A stretch of DNA of 14,243 nt from positions 1 through 14,243 of the forward strand of contig JAICHH010000032.1 in assembly GCA_025922715.1 (NCBI GenBank). Reading direction: 5' to 3'. Numbering within the stretch: the first letter of the stretch is position 1; each line of letters begins with the position of its first letter. Source of the stretch: Nitrososphaeraceae archaeon (lineage in GTDB: Archaea; Thermoproteota; Nitrososphaeria; Nitrososphaerales; Nitrososphaeraceae). The position numbers and the translations under genes were made by a program. Of the stretch, positions 1 through 6,044 are shown piece by piece. Under the pieces are notes generated by a model that was not told the origin of the DNA, searched no databases, and was given only the letters and a program-made list of their open reading frames with translations.

Positions 1-2
1 AC

Positions 3-254
3 CACGCTAATGCTTTAAGATCCGATGTTAATTTTTTTTTAATTAAATTAAAAAATATTAGTTCTATCACTTACCAAAAAATATTGTTAAATTTTCATGG
101 CATTTTTGTGAGAGATTGTTCTAGTTTTAGAGGAATGTCTACTGATTTTATCAGAGTAGCTGTAAGAACTCATAAGGACAATCTAATATTGTTAAAAGCA
201 ATTTATGATATTAACAATAATTTAAATAAATCCAAGGTATTTAAGAATAAATAA
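3..254 (+). CDS. Threonine-phosphate decarboxylase-like aminotransferase, C-terminal end (partial)
   Basis: Frame 3 is open from the window edge to TAA at 252-254 and gives the last 83 residues of a gene that begins outside. The segment FVRDCSSF followed by DFIRVAVRTHKDN and a final leucine-rich helix is the usual C-terminal end of class I/II PLP aminotransferases of the histidinol-phosphate aminotransferase group; the 'R-x-A-V-R' arginine is the substrate carboxylate/phosphate-binding residue in that family. Because cobQ, cbiB, cobS and cobY follow on the same strand, the most likely role is the cobalamin member, which decarboxylates threonine phosphate to (R)-1-amino-2-propanol phosphate, the substrate of CbiB. 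From the tail alone a histidinol-phosphate aminotransferase cannot be excluded. The PLP lysine lies outside the window. Confidence 0.72.
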   Translation, partial: HANALRSDVNFFLIKLKNISSITYQKILLNFHGIFVRDCSSFRGMSTDFIRVAVRTHKDNLILLKAIYDINNNLNKSKVFKNK

Positions 255-261
255 TTCTAAA

Positions 262-285
262 TGAGAAGTAGGGTGAAGAATTTTT
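262..285 (+). promoter_or_regulatory. Ribosome binding site of the cobQ gene
   Basis: GGTGA at 272-276, inside the longer AGTAGGGTGAAG, matches the archaeal anti-Shine-Dalgarno and lies 9 bases before ATG 286. It supports ATG 286 as the start of cobQ. No TATA-like box is evident in the 31-base gap after the upstream stop, so cobQ is probably co-transcribed with the upstream gene. Confidence 0.6.
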
Positions 286-1152
286 ATGAATGCTAAAGTA
301 TTGATGGTTCAAGGTACTTCTTCCGGAGCAGGCAAAAGCACTATTGTAATAGCATTATGTAGAATTTTTTCTAATTTAGGATATAAAGTCTCTCCTTTCA
401 AAGCTCAAAATATGTCTTCAAAAATTCATATTATTTCAAATGTCTACAGAATATCTAAGATCCAGGCTATACAAGCATTTGCAGCCAGAAAAGAACTTGA
501 ATGGCGAATAAATCCTGTTCTCCTCGTTCCTTTAGGAAATGATAAAAGCAATGTCTTTGTAGCAGGAAAATTTTTAGAAGCAATGTCTGCAATAAAATAT
601 TATAATGAATTTGTTTTGGCTAAAGGTTTTCCCATTGTATTGGATGCTGTAAATAAGTTGAAAAATGAAAATGACATAATAATTATAGAAGGGGCAGGTT
701 CCCCCGCTGAGATTAATATTGCAAAATATGACATAGCTAATATGTTACTTGCTGAAAAAATTAATTCTCCTGTTATATTAGTATCTGATATTGAGCGAGG
801 TGGTTGTTTTGCTAGTATATTTGGAACAATTAAATTGTTAAAAATAAAACATCAACGACTAATCAAAGGTTTCATTATTAATAAATTTCGTGGGGATGAG
901 AACATACTTGAAGATGCGGTCCGATTTATTGAATGCAGAACTAAAGTGAATAATCTAGGTATAATTCCCAAATTTGAATTTTTTTTGCCTCCAGAAGATT
1001 CTCTTGATGGAACAAATAATGATAATCTAAAAAATTTAAAAAAATTTAGTTCAAAAAAAAAAATGAATGAACAAATAGATTTATTAGCTGCTACTATTGG
1101 AACTAGAATAAATGTTGAATATATCTTGAAGCAAGTTTTAAAAATAGGATAA
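286..1152 (+). CDS. cobQ: Cobyric acid synthase CobQ/CbiP, lacking the glutamine amidotransferase domain
   Basis: CobQ normally amidates four side chains of adenosylcobyrinic acid a,c-diamide, using ATP and glutamine. The P-loop GTSSGAGKS (residues 10-18), PFKAQNMS (37-44), EGAGSPAEINI (135-145), DIERGGCFAS (168-177), KGFIINKFRGD (194-204) and LPPEDSL (234-240) identify the N-terminal dethiobiotin-synthetase-like domain. The product is only 288 residues against about 480-500 for the family. The type 1 glutaminase domain, with its Cys and His-Glu residues, is absent. Residues 261-288 (NEQIDLLA...INVEYILK) resemble the extreme C-terminal helix of full-length CobQ, so the domain looks removed from inside the gene rather than cut off by a stop. 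The junction is near residues 241-262, where the DNA has an 11-A run (1053-1063). The usual D-G-x-E-I and LLKP motifs are also altered (SNVYRI, LLVP). The stop overlaps the cbiB start by one base. Confidence 0.85.
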   Translation: MNAKVLMVQGTSSGAGKSTIVIALCRIFSNLGYKVSPFKAQNMSSKIHIISNVYRISKIQAIQAFAARKELEWRINPVLLVPLGNDKSNVFVAGKFLEAMSAIKYYNEFVLAKGFPIVLDAVNKLKNENDIIIIEGAGSPAEINIAKYDIANMLLAEKINSPVILVSDIERGGCFASIFGTIKLLKIKHQRLIKGFIINKFRGDENILEDAVRFIECRTKVNNLGIIPKFEFFLPPEDSLDGTNNDNLKNLKKFSSKKKMNEQIDLLAATIGTRINVEYILKQVLKIG

Positions 1153-2126
1153 TGATATCCTCCTTGCACTTTATCACTATTCTACTGATATCAATACTTT
1201 TAGACTTACTATTAGGAGATCCGAATAATAAATTTCATCCCGTTTCATGGCTAGGAAAATATATCACTTATTTTGTTCCAAAGATTAAAAATGAAAAAAA
1301 TAAAAAAGATGAAAAAATAAATGGGGTAATATTTACATCTATAACTATTGCATTTTTTGCGTTGATAATACAACTTTCTCTGGTTTATCTCTATCATGTC
1401 ACTTTTATCTTAATGATGATTTTATCAATTTTTATCTTATATTCTGTAATTGCAATAAAAGGTATGGAAAAACATATCAATGCAATTACTACAGCTTTAG
1501 AAAATAATGATATTGAAAATGCTAGGACAAATTTGTCCATGATTGTGAGTAGAAATACTAAAAGCCTCGATGAACAACATATTTTATCAGGAACAATAGA
1601 ATCGATTGCTGATAGTATAGTAGATGGAATTCTATCGCCAATATTTTATTTTTCCCTTTTTGGTCCTACAGGTGCTTTTATTTTTCGAGTAATCAATACA
1701 TTGGATTCAATGATTGGTTATAAGGAAAGTTATTTTGAAAATATAGGTTGGATAGCCGCAAAAGTTGATACATACGCCAATTATATTCCCTCAAGGATTG
1801 CTGCAGTATTAATGATATTTGCTGCAATTATTAATAATGCCGATTGGAAAAATTCCATTACTATATTCAGAAAAGAACGCAATTCTACAATTAGTGTTAA
1901 TTCTGGCCATCCTATTTCTGTTTTAGCGGGAGCACTGAGAATAAGATTGGAAAAAGTCGATCATTATAGCATAGGAGACCCTTTCGAAAAAATCTCAATA
2001 GAAAAATGCAAAATGGCTATAAAGATAATGAAAATGACAATTCTTATTTTTTGTATAATTATTGCCGCTCCGCTTATAATTATTCTAGGCTTTTTAAATT
2101 GGTGGAATTTTATATTTGGTATTTAA
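1152..2126 (+). CDS. cbiB: Adenosylcobinamide-phosphate synthase CbiB/CobD
   Basis: This integral membrane enzyme joins aminopropanol phosphate to adenosylcobyric acid, giving adenosylcobinamide phosphate. Family motifs are all present: LDLLLGDPNNKFHPVSWLG near the N-terminus (residues about 17-35), SRNTKSLDEQHILSGTIESI (residues about 133-152), DGILSPIFYF, FRVINTLDSMIGYK (about 179-192), the W-x-A-x-K-x-D...N-x-x-P-x-R region (about 199-216) and NSGHPISVLAGAL (about 251-263). Several hydrophobic segments fit a membrane protein, including one at residues 5-20, a pair at 55-100 and a final helix near 295-320. At 324 residues it matches the family length and looks intact. ATG 1152 overlaps the cobQ stop (TAATG), implying translational coupling. 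Its C-terminus overlaps the TTG start of cobS by 11 bases. Confidence 0.95.
   Translation: MISSLHFITILLISILLDLLLGDPNNKFHPVSWLGKYITYFVPKIKNEKNKKDEKINGVIFTSITIAFFALIIQLSLVYLYHVTFILMMILSIFILYSVIAIKGMEKHINAITTALENNDIENARTNLSMIVSRNTKSLDEQHILSGTIESIADSIVDGILSPIFYFSLFGPTGAFIFRVINTLDSMIGYKESYFENIGWIAAKVDTYANYIPSRIAAVLMIFAAIINNADWKNSITIFRKERNSTISVNSGHPISVLAGALRIRLEKVDHYSIGDPFEKISIEKCKMAIKIMKMTILIFCIIIAAPLIIILGFLNWWNFIFGI
2101..2118 (+). promoter_or_regulatory. Ribosome binding site supporting the TTG start of cobS
   Basis: GGTGGA at 2101-2106 is followed by 9 bases and then TTG at 2116. This decides the non-ATG start of cobS, which lies inside the last codons of cbiB. Downstream of TTG the protein begins VFNKIYSVLSFLTIIP, the expected CobS N-terminus. 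Confidence 0.6.
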
Positions 2127-2853
2127 TAAGATATATTCTGTCCTTTCATTTTTAACAATAATTCCAATTAAGAGTTACGATATACTATATATAGCCCAAA
2201 ATATGTATTTGTTCCCTTTAATTGGACTAATAATTGGTTTAGCGGTAGGAATTTTATCTTTTCTTTTATTTTCTTTTCTAGAAGGCTTTTTGCTAGGATT
2301 TATCATCACTGCAACGATTATAGGAATAACTGGTCTTCATCATAGTGATGCACTATCAGATCTAGCAGATGGATTAATGGCTAAAGGATCTATAGAGTTT
2401 AAACATAAAGTGATGTCGGATCCCCAAAATGGAACAGCAGGAACAGTCGTGTTAAATTTGTATATTAAATGAAATATAAATTTTTTTTTACATTTATACG
2501 AAAAAAATAAATTATTCTCTGTTATAATTATAGCCGAAGTTCTATCTAAATACAGCATGGTTTTACAATGCTATTTAGGAAAATCTGCATGGAAAGGAAT
2601 GAATACACTATTTATAACAGAAATGAAAAATAAAAAGAAATTTTTAATTTCGAATTTAATTTTAGTGGCTAGCATAATCCCTTTTGGGTTCAATTTTTAT
2701 TATATGATAGCAAGTGTAACAACAATGTTATCAGTTAGTATTACATTACTATTAATAGCAAATAGATCATTTGGTGGGATATCAGGGGATACAATAGGTG
2801 CAACTAATGAAATTTCAAGGTTTTTTATTTATCTAGTTTATGCAATTTTTTAA
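2116..2853 (+). pseudogene. cobS: Cobalamin synthase CobS (cobalamin-5'-phosphate synthase), interrupted by an in-frame TGA
   Basis: CobS is the membrane enzyme that joins adenosylcobinamide-GDP to alpha-ribazole (phosphate) and closes the nucleotide loop. The first part (2116-2472, 118 residues) has the FLTIIP start and the Mg2+-site motif GLHHSDALSDLADGLMA (residues about 73-89), then DPQNGTAGTV. The second part has AEVLSKYSMVL (from 2533), GKSAWKGM and the C-terminal SFGGISGDTIGATNEISR. Both parts are in the same frame. Codons 2473-2556 between them also read as CobS-like sequence (FFLHLYEK, FSVIIIAEVLSKYS), so the only lesion is TGA at 2470-2472. Without it the product would be about 245 residues, the normal length. 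No ATG, GTG or TTG occurs between the TGA and ATG 2557, so a restart would lose about 28 residues. It may be a nonsense mutation, a sequencing error or rare readthrough; TGA is an ordinary stop in nep1 and orc1 here. Confidence 0.88.
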
Positions 2854-3532
2854 CGTATTGGCAGATAAAGTTACTGAAAAGTTGAATAAAAAAATTATTG
2901 CGGTTATTATGGCTGGTGGAGAAGGCAGTAGAATGAAGAGAGATTACAAAACAGAAAAGCCACTGTTAAAGATTAAAGAGAAAAGATTAATAGAATATGT
3001 TATTGAAGCTCTCAGTAAATCTAATTGTTTTTATAAAATCGTAGTATGTGTAAGTCAAAATGCTATTAAAACAATGAATTTTTTACAACATTACAACTAT
3101 AACCTCGATCCCCCTCTAGAAATCATAGAAGGATATGGTAATGGATATTCTACTGATCTATCTTTTATTATTGAAAATTTTTTTGGATATGTTATATTTA
3201 TGGTATCTGCAGATCTACCTTTACTTTCAGAAATAGATATAATGAAGATCTTGATTAAGTGTGATTTTAAGACTCCATGTTATTCTATTATATTCGATAA
3301 AAAAATTGTTGACGAGATATGCATTAAACCTAGTCTTGTATTTGAATATAGAAAAAGAAATTATTGTTATTCTGGGATAACTATATTCAATCTTAAAAAA
3401 ACAAAAAGAAAGAATAATTTTAGCCTTATTAAGGAAAGATACCTAATTATGAATCGTCTTGGAATAGCTGTAAATGTAAATGAAAAAAAAGATTTACTTA
3501 TTGCTAGAAATTTGTTAAAAGTAAAAATTTAA
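2840..3532 (+). CDS. cobY: Adenosylcobinamide-phosphate guanylyltransferase CobY
   Basis: CobY is the archaeal replacement for CobU; it transfers GMP from GTP to adenosylcobinamide phosphate, making the GDP-activated substrate of CobS. The nucleotidyltransferase signature IMAGGEGSRM starts near residue 23 and is followed by EKPLLKI, the lysine-containing loop. GYGNGYSTDLS (about 99-109) and VSADLPLL (about 122-129, with the metal-binding Asp) complete the fold. The 230 residues are slightly long for the family because about 20 residues precede the conserved IAVIMAGG strand. ATG 2840 overlaps the end of cobS by 14 bases; TTG 2858 or TTG 2882 are possible shorter starts, and no clear Shine-Dalgarno precedes any of them. 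This is the last gene of the cobalamin cluster and it converges on the S27e gene. Confidence 0.9.
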   Translation: MQFFNVLADKVTEKLNKKIIAVIMAGGEGSRMKRDYKTEKPLLKIKEKRLIEYVIEALSKSNCFYKIVVCVSQNAIKTMNFLQHYNYNLDPPLEIIEGYGNGYSTDLSFIIENFFGYVIFMVSADLPLLSEIDIMKILIKCDFKTPCYSIIFDKKIVDEICIKPSLVFEYRKRNYCYSGITIFNLKKTKRKNNFSLIKERYLIMNRLGIAVNVNEKKDLLIARNLLKVKI

Positions 3533-3565
3533 CAAATCTGAAAAATGTTTCTAAGAATAATAAAG

Positions 3566-3760
3566 TTAATCTAAAGCACTTATTAAATTCCCATTAATTT
3601 TTGCTTTACCACCTGATCTCTCAGCTAACAATTCATTACATGACTTGCAAAAGATATTAGAAGTAGTATGGGAATAAATTATATTATTTTCCTCACATTT
3701 CGAACACTGAATATTAAGGAAGGCACTATTTGGTTTTGGTATTAATATATTTTCTTTCAT
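3566..3760 (-). CDS. rps27e: 30S ribosomal protein S27e
   Basis: This small zinc-ribbon protein of the archaeal/eukaryotic small ribosomal subunit has 64 residues from ATG 3760. CSKC (Cys19, Cys22) and CKSC (Cys38, Cys41) form the C4 zinc site. The C-terminal LLAERSGGKAKINGN is the typical S27e end. A GTG at 3775 would add five residues (MCVLI) and is less likely, because the family starts directly with a short stretch before a proline-containing strand. It lies 19 bases after the L44e stop, on the same strand, in the L44e-S27e pair common in archaea. It converges on cobY with about 33 bases between them. Confidence 0.95.
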   Translation of the reverse strand: MKENILIPKPNSAFLNIQCSKCEENNIIYSHTTSNIFCKSCNELLAERSGGKAKINGNLISALD

Positions 3761-3779
3761 AATCAACACACACACTTAT

Positions 3780-4058
3780 TTACGCACCAATTTCTAATTT
3801 TCGCATACGCATACCTTCTCTCATCGATTTGCGCTGACATGTTTTGCAAGTATATCTTAAAGTAATCTTTTTAGTTGTTTTAGCGGTTCGTTTTAATTCA
3901 GGAAATTTCTGACCCCCGTAGCCTTTTTTATCTTCTGCATGCCTTCGTGCTCCCAAAGCTGTTTTCCTATCTTTTCCTTTTTTATAGATAGATACTGCTT
4001 GTGCTGTATGGCTCTTGCATTTTGGACAGAATTTGCGCATTTCCTTCTGCATCTTCAT
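3780..4058 (-). CDS. rpl44e: 50S ribosomal protein L44e
   Basis: This archaeal/eukaryotic large-subunit protein sits near the ribosomal E site. The 92 residues start MKMQKEMRKFCPKCKSHT, the standard N-terminus. Zinc ligands are Cys11 and Cys14 with Cys71 and Cys74. The middle is very basic with GARRHAEDKKGYGGQKFP, the family signature, and the end is LRYTCKTCQRKSMREG. The start at ATG 4058 is preceded by AAAGGT, a weak ribosome binding site, and by a TATA-like TTAAATAT about 30 bases upstream (minus strand). It is co-transcribed with S27e. Confidence 0.96.
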   Translation of the reverse strand: MKMQKEMRKFCPKCKSHTAQAVSIYKKGKDRKTALGARRHAEDKKGYGGQKFPELKRTAKTTKKITLRYTCKTCQRKSMREGMRMRKLEIGA

Positions 4059-4082
4059 ATTAAACCTTTAGAGAATGAGGGA

Positions 4083-4096
4083 TATTTAAGGAAAAC
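4083..4096 (-). promoter_or_regulatory. Probable TATA box of the L44e-S27e operon
   Basis: On the minus strand the sequence reads CCTTAAATATCC, about 30 bases upstream of ATG 4058. With the usual 25-base TATA-to-start distance, the mRNA would begin only a few bases before the ATG. Inferred from spacing and composition only. Confidence 0.4.
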
Positions 4097-4116
4097 GAAT
4101 ACATCATATAATAGTC

Positions 4117-4130
4117 TTAGATATATCTAA
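4117..4130. repeat. Perfect 14-base palindrome between divergent L44e and small-membrane-protein genes
   Basis: TTAGATATATCTAA is a perfect inverted repeat in the 218-base divergent intergenic region. It lies upstream of the L44e TATA-like box and could be an operator, but AT-rich palindromes of this size also arise by chance. Confidence 0.35.
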
Positions 4131-4241
4131 AGCTTTTTAAAATAATACTATAAAAGAATGATGCACACTTTTTTTATAACCCGATAAAACCTTTAGCTAT
4201 AAACGAAATTTATGTAATAATGTATTGTAAGAATCTTAAAC

Positions 4242-4251
4242 GCTTATAAGC
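4242..4251 (+). promoter_or_regulatory. TATA box of the 48-residue membrane protein gene
   Basis: GCTTATAAGC contains the strong archaeal TATA form CTTATAAG. Its centre is about 30 bases before ATG 4277, predicting transcription from around 4270 and a leader of only a few bases. Confidence 0.55.
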
Positions 4252-4276
4252 AACCGTTTTCTAATCACTACAGGAA

Positions 4277-4423
4277 ATGGACATATTTAGTAATTTCATA
4301 CAACAACAGCTTATTAATGTGCCTATTAACTTGGATACCTTCGGCGTATGGATACCGTTGACATTTGGGTTAGCAGTAGGTTTAGCATACGTGATAGCAT
4401 CTGGATTAAGACGTCCAAGATAG
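4277..4423 (+). CDS. Small single-helix membrane protein, 48 residues, function unknown
   Basis: ATG 4277 to TAG 4423 encodes a short N-terminal amphipathic part (MDIFSNFIQQQLINVPINLD), one hydrophobic helix (residues about 24-42, VWIPLTFGLAVGLAYVIAS) and a basic end (GLRRPR), which predicts a cytoplasmic C-terminus. Support for a real gene is good: a well-placed TATA box, an AGGA just before the ATG, a T-rich terminator right after the stop, and a G+C content visibly higher than its surroundings, with codons such as GGC, CCG and CGT that are uncommon here. I do not recognise the family. Small one-helix proteins of this shape are often accessory subunits of membrane respiratory or transport complexes, but nothing in the sequence names a partner. 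It stands alone between divergent L44e and the convergent nuclease gene. Confidence 0.7.
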   Translation: MDIFSNFIQQQLINVPINLDTFGVWIPLTFGLAVGLAYVIASGLRRPR

Positions 4424-4435
4424 ACTAAATAAAAA

Positions 4436-4461
4436 TTTTTTTGAATACCTTTTTTCTTTTT
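4436..4461 (+). terminator. T-rich terminator after the small membrane protein gene
   Basis: Runs of 7, 6 and 5 T on the plus strand begin 13 bases after the stop at 4423. Archaeal transcription ends at such T tracts without needing a hairpin. Confidence 0.55.
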
Positions 4462-4500
4462 ATCTCACTAAAAATATTATTATGTGTATAGAGACTAAAT

Positions 4501-5160
4501 TTAACTTTTATTTATAAATAAAAGAGATTCATCGGTTTTGTCAAATTCATTTAAAAATGATTTTAAAGTGAGTATAGGAACAATAGGTACTCCATTAATA
4601 AATTTAAAGCATGGATTATCTAGTGTAATTATAATAGGCAGAGCTTTAGTTATTTTCTTTTCTCTTTGTAACCATAATATTGTTCTTCTTATTTGTTTTT
4701 CAACATATAATGTAAGAGTCGTTTTATTGTTATACTTCCAATGTTTACAATCTATGGTGATTGCAAAATCGTTCTTTATCCCAATAACATCTAATTGGGC
4801 TCTCGGTTTGGACAAGACAATATTAACTTTTGTGATATATTCAAACATAGTCAAAAGTTCTGAAGTAAAATATTCAAAGTCTTTCCACGACAGTACTTTA
4901 GAACATTCTTGGATATCACAACCCCGTTGTAGAGCCAATATTGATGCTCTAATTCGATCCATCTCTGAAAATAAGAGTGTCTGTTTCCCATTTTTATCCA
5001 ATAGTATTCCAATTTGATTTCGAGCTAAAAAATTTAACAATTGATTAAATACGGAAAAACTTGCAATACCTGTTTTTAATCTAAAATCATCAAATTTTAC
5101 TTCAGAGTTCATCCCTTGAATAGATCTTAAAAGAATATTTGGATTAATATAAGGAACCAA
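4501..5160 (-). CDS. PD-(D/E)XK nuclease-like protein (Mrr/Holliday-resolvase-like fold)
   Basis: The C-terminal half has the arrangement of a PD-(D/E)XK nuclease: a helix with Glu101 (YFTSELL), then QLDVIG with Asp124, then a strand ITIDCKHWK giving D137-x-K139, then a helix with charged residues (YVEKQIRR). The N-terminal 90 residues look like a winged-helix DNA-binding part (LLRSIQG...FSVFNQLLNFLARNQIGILLDKNGK). The likely role is a DNA endonuclease in recombination, repair or restriction of modified DNA; substrate cannot be told. The longest form starts at TTG 5160, while ATG 5112 would remove 16 residues that look part of the first helix. It has no methylase or helicase partner. It lies downstream of PDCD5 with a 62-base gap that contains a TATA-like GTATATTTAA, so it may have its own promoter. 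Confidence 0.7.
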   Translation of the reverse strand: MVPYINPNILLRSIQGMNSEVKFDDFRLKTGIASFSVFNQLLNFLARNQIGILLDKNGKQTLLFSEMDRIRASILALQRGCDIQECSKVLSWKDFEYFTSELLTMFEYITKVNIVLSKPRAQLDVIGIKNDFAITIDCKHWKYNNKTTLTLYVEKQIRRTILWLQREKKITKALPIIITLDNPCFKFINGVPIVPILTLKSFLNEFDKTDESLLFINKS

Positions 5161-5222
5161 TTTATTTATAGATAATTAAATATACCGTGTTATAGATTGA
5201 ACTCAAAGCTAGTGAATGATTT

Positions 5223-5510
5223 TTATATTCTGCTAATTTTGAAGTCTTTTTTGGGTGATTGAATATTTATTAAAATCTGCTTCAGTTCGTCATCAGTCAA
5301 TGCACGACTTAGTCTTCCGGTTTGAGCAGCATTTATAAGGTAATTTTCGACAGCACCAGCTAATTCGGGTTTTACTATCCTAACATTTGCAAGACGCTGT
5401 CTTGCAGATGGTTCCAAAAGCACCAGTAATACTCTCTGTCGCATAGCTTCAGCTTCTGCTTCCCTTCTTCTTGTTTCTTCATCGTTTGAACTTTGATTTG
5501 GTTGAGACAT
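5223..5510 (-). CDS. PDCD5-family DNA-binding protein
   Basis: The 95-residue helical protein belongs to the archaeal/eukaryotic PDCD5 (TFAR19) family: a charged, disordered N-terminus (EETRRREAEAEAMRQRV), then LEPSARQRLANVRIVKPELAGAVENYLI, then ALTDDELKQIL and the C-terminal SPKKDFKISRI. Family members are small nucleic-acid-binding proteins whose archaeal role is not settled. It starts at ATG 5510, 14 bases after the S19e stop, and the S19e-PDCD5 order is a common archaeal pairing, so they share an mRNA. The ribosomal proteins L39e and L31e that often follow in other archaea are not here. Confidence 0.92.
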   Translation of the reverse strand: MSQPNQSSNDEETRRREAEAEAMRQRVLLVLLEPSARQRLANVRIVKPELAGAVENYLINAAQTGRLSRALTDDELKQILINIQSPKKDFKISRI

Positions 5511-5524
5511 TTTTCTTTAACTTA

Positions 5525-5977
5525 TCAAGAATATCGACTCAATTGAGGGTTTGTTTTTTGTAACTCTTTGTGAAGCTCTGTTGCTAATCTATCGACTCTT
5601 TTCATTCCCTCATCTGATACTATTCTTCCATTATTTTTCTTTACAACATACCCAGAACTTTCCAATTGTTTTAGACCTGTCCTTATTATTCCGCCGCTAG
5701 CATCTACGTGGTGAGCAATACTGTATCCCCTTTGTTTGCTTCCTCCATATTTACTTCTTAGATCTTCGACACTCACAGGTCCGTGAATATACACTTTCCG
5801 TAATATTGATGCACATCTAATATACCACCAATCTTTATTTTGTGGTATTTTTTCAGTATGAGGACCAGTTTTGGTAAAATATGACCATGATGGGGGTTCT
5901 ATCTTTTTATCATTTTTTAAATACGTAGCTAATTTTTCAATAAACCTATCGGATGGAACATCGTAAACTTTAGCCAT
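5525..5977 (-). CDS. rps19e: 30S ribosomal protein S19e
   Basis: This archaeal/eukaryotic small-subunit protein, needed for 3'-end maturation of small-subunit rRNA in eukaryotes, has the standard 150 residues. Signatures are MAKVYDVPSDRFIEKLA at the start, WWYIRCASILRKVYIHGPVSVEDLRSKYGG (residues about 51-80), HHVDASGGIIRTGLKQLE and the final GRIVSDEGMKRVDRLA. The fold is a winged helix. The start ATG 5977 is clear. A TATA-like ATTTATAG on the minus strand near 6009 gives a very short leader. It heads the S19e-PDCD5 unit and lies 67 bases after the RNase P component gene. Confidence 0.96.
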   Translation of the reverse strand: MAKVYDVPSDRFIEKLATYLKNDKKIEPPSWSYFTKTGPHTEKIPQNKDWWYIRCASILRKVYIHGPVSVEDLRSKYGGSKQRGYSIAHHVDASGGIIRTGLKQLESSGYVVKKNNGRIVSDEGMKRVDRLATELHKELQKTNPQLSRYS

Positions 5978-6002
5978 TATAGTATCACAATAATTCTTAT
6001 AC

Positions 6003-6016
6003 CCCTATAAATCCTT
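6003..6016 (-). promoter_or_regulatory. Probable TATA box of the S19e-PDCD5 unit
   Basis: On the minus strand the sequence reads GGATTTATAGGG, centred about 32 bases upstream of ATG 5977. This fits transcription starting a few bases before the start codon. Confidence 0.4.
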
Positions 6017-6044
6017 ATTCTCGTCGATCTTACACATAACTATA

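Noticed and set aside
2470..2472. Recoding of TGA as a sense codon in cobS
   Set aside because: TGA ends nep1 and orc1 normally, and no recoding element is visible after it; mutation or error is simpler.
2340..2558. Minus-strand open frame across the cobS break
   Set aside because: It is antisense to CobS sequence that aligns in the plus frame; the residues have no family features.
4160..4200. C/D box guide RNA suggested by ATGATGC near 4158
   Set aside because: No D box (CTGA) follows at a fitting distance and no terminal stem is present.
4538..5017. 159-codon plus-strand open frame opposite the nuclease gene
   Set aside because: It is antisense to a frame with nuclease motifs and contains no recognisable domain.
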